Origin: Intestinirhabdus alba | Lineage (GTDB): Bacteria > Pseudomonadota > Gammaproteobacteria > Enterobacterales > Enterobacteriaceae | NCBI RefSeq assembly: GCF_009711095.1 | Contig: NZ_WMJZ01000017.1 | Coordinates: 41,838-105,837 of the forward strand | Direction of reading: 5' to 3' | DNA length: 64,000 nucleotides | Shown: positions 63,962 to 64,000 of the stretch, piece after piece | How positions within the stretch are numbered: the first letter of the stretch is position 1 | Layout of the letters: each line of letters starts with the position of its first letter | Position numbers and translations under genes: made by a program | The notes under the pieces: generated by a model | Database searches by the model: none | The model's input: the letters and a program-made list of their open reading frames with translations, nothing else | Told to the model about the DNA's origin: nothing

Positions 63962-64000
63962 TATACCCTAAATAATTCGAGTTGCAGGACAAAACGCAGC
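63962..64000. repeat. MITE-like element, copy F (cut by window end)
   Basis: TATACCCTAAATAATTCGAG and the following TTGCAGGACAAAACGCAGC match copies A-E; the element continues past the window. Confidence 0.8.

Overview
The window is a 64-kb piece of an Enterobacteriaceae chromosome, close in gene content and protein sequence to Escherichia, Salmonella and Klebsiella, but with its own accessory inserts and repeat families. I do not assign a species. No rRNA, tRNA, CRISPR array or intact insertion sequence was seen.

Layout. Positions 44-11951 carry a core block: kdgR, htpX, prc, proQ and msrC on the minus strand, then letA, letB, rsmF, yebV and yebW on the plus strand. Positions 12065-16309 are an accessory stretch punctuated by copies of a short terminal-inverted-repeat element (MITE-like). 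It holds a hexapeptide acyltransferase, ugd and an extended-SDR reductase. Positions 16378-23773 are the complete arnBCADTEF operon for 4-amino-4-deoxy-L-arabinose modification of lipid A. Positions 23774-33042 form a second accessory stretch: repeats, yeaQ, an iron-responsive small RNA of the RyhB-2/IsrE type, a formate-dehydrogenase-H-like protein with altered active-site residues, a membrane protein, yeaR-yoaG, a DJ-1/PfpI protein, umuDC with a LexA box, a Cys-rich copper-binding protein and a DUF1471 protein. An autotransporter follows at 33430-36672. From 37112 to the right end is a second core block in the E. coli 25-min order: icd, rluE, a DUF1311 gene, nudJ, mnmA, hflD, purB, phoPQ, roxA, pepT, potABCD, cobB, nagK, lolEDC, mfd, ycfJ and ndh.

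How the genes work together. The window holds much of a cationic-peptide resistance circuit. PhoPQ (43650-45817, with a near-perfect PhoP box in its own promoter) controls, in relatives, the arn operon, which here has a PhoP-box-like site upstream. Ugd supplies the UDP-glucuronate that ArnA consumes. Envelope maintenance is also well represented: LetAB lipid transport, LolCDE lipoprotein sorting, and the proteases HtpX and Prc. Polyamine uptake is encoded by potABCD. Iron (IsrE, Fur box), nitric oxide (NsrR-like site before yeaR), oxygen (FNR box before ndh) and DNA damage (LexA box before umuDC) each have a recognisable control element.

Most unusual items. (1) A formate-dehydrogenase-H paralogue in which the catalytic trio Sec140/His141/Arg333 reads Cys/Cys/His. 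(2) Several distinct families of palindromic intergenic elements, including one long composite MITE copy packed with hairpins and a 186-bp array of five hairpins with imperfect inverted ends. (3) A reductase gene placed directly upstream of ugd. Comparisons with named E. coli proteins rest on remembered sequences, not a database search.
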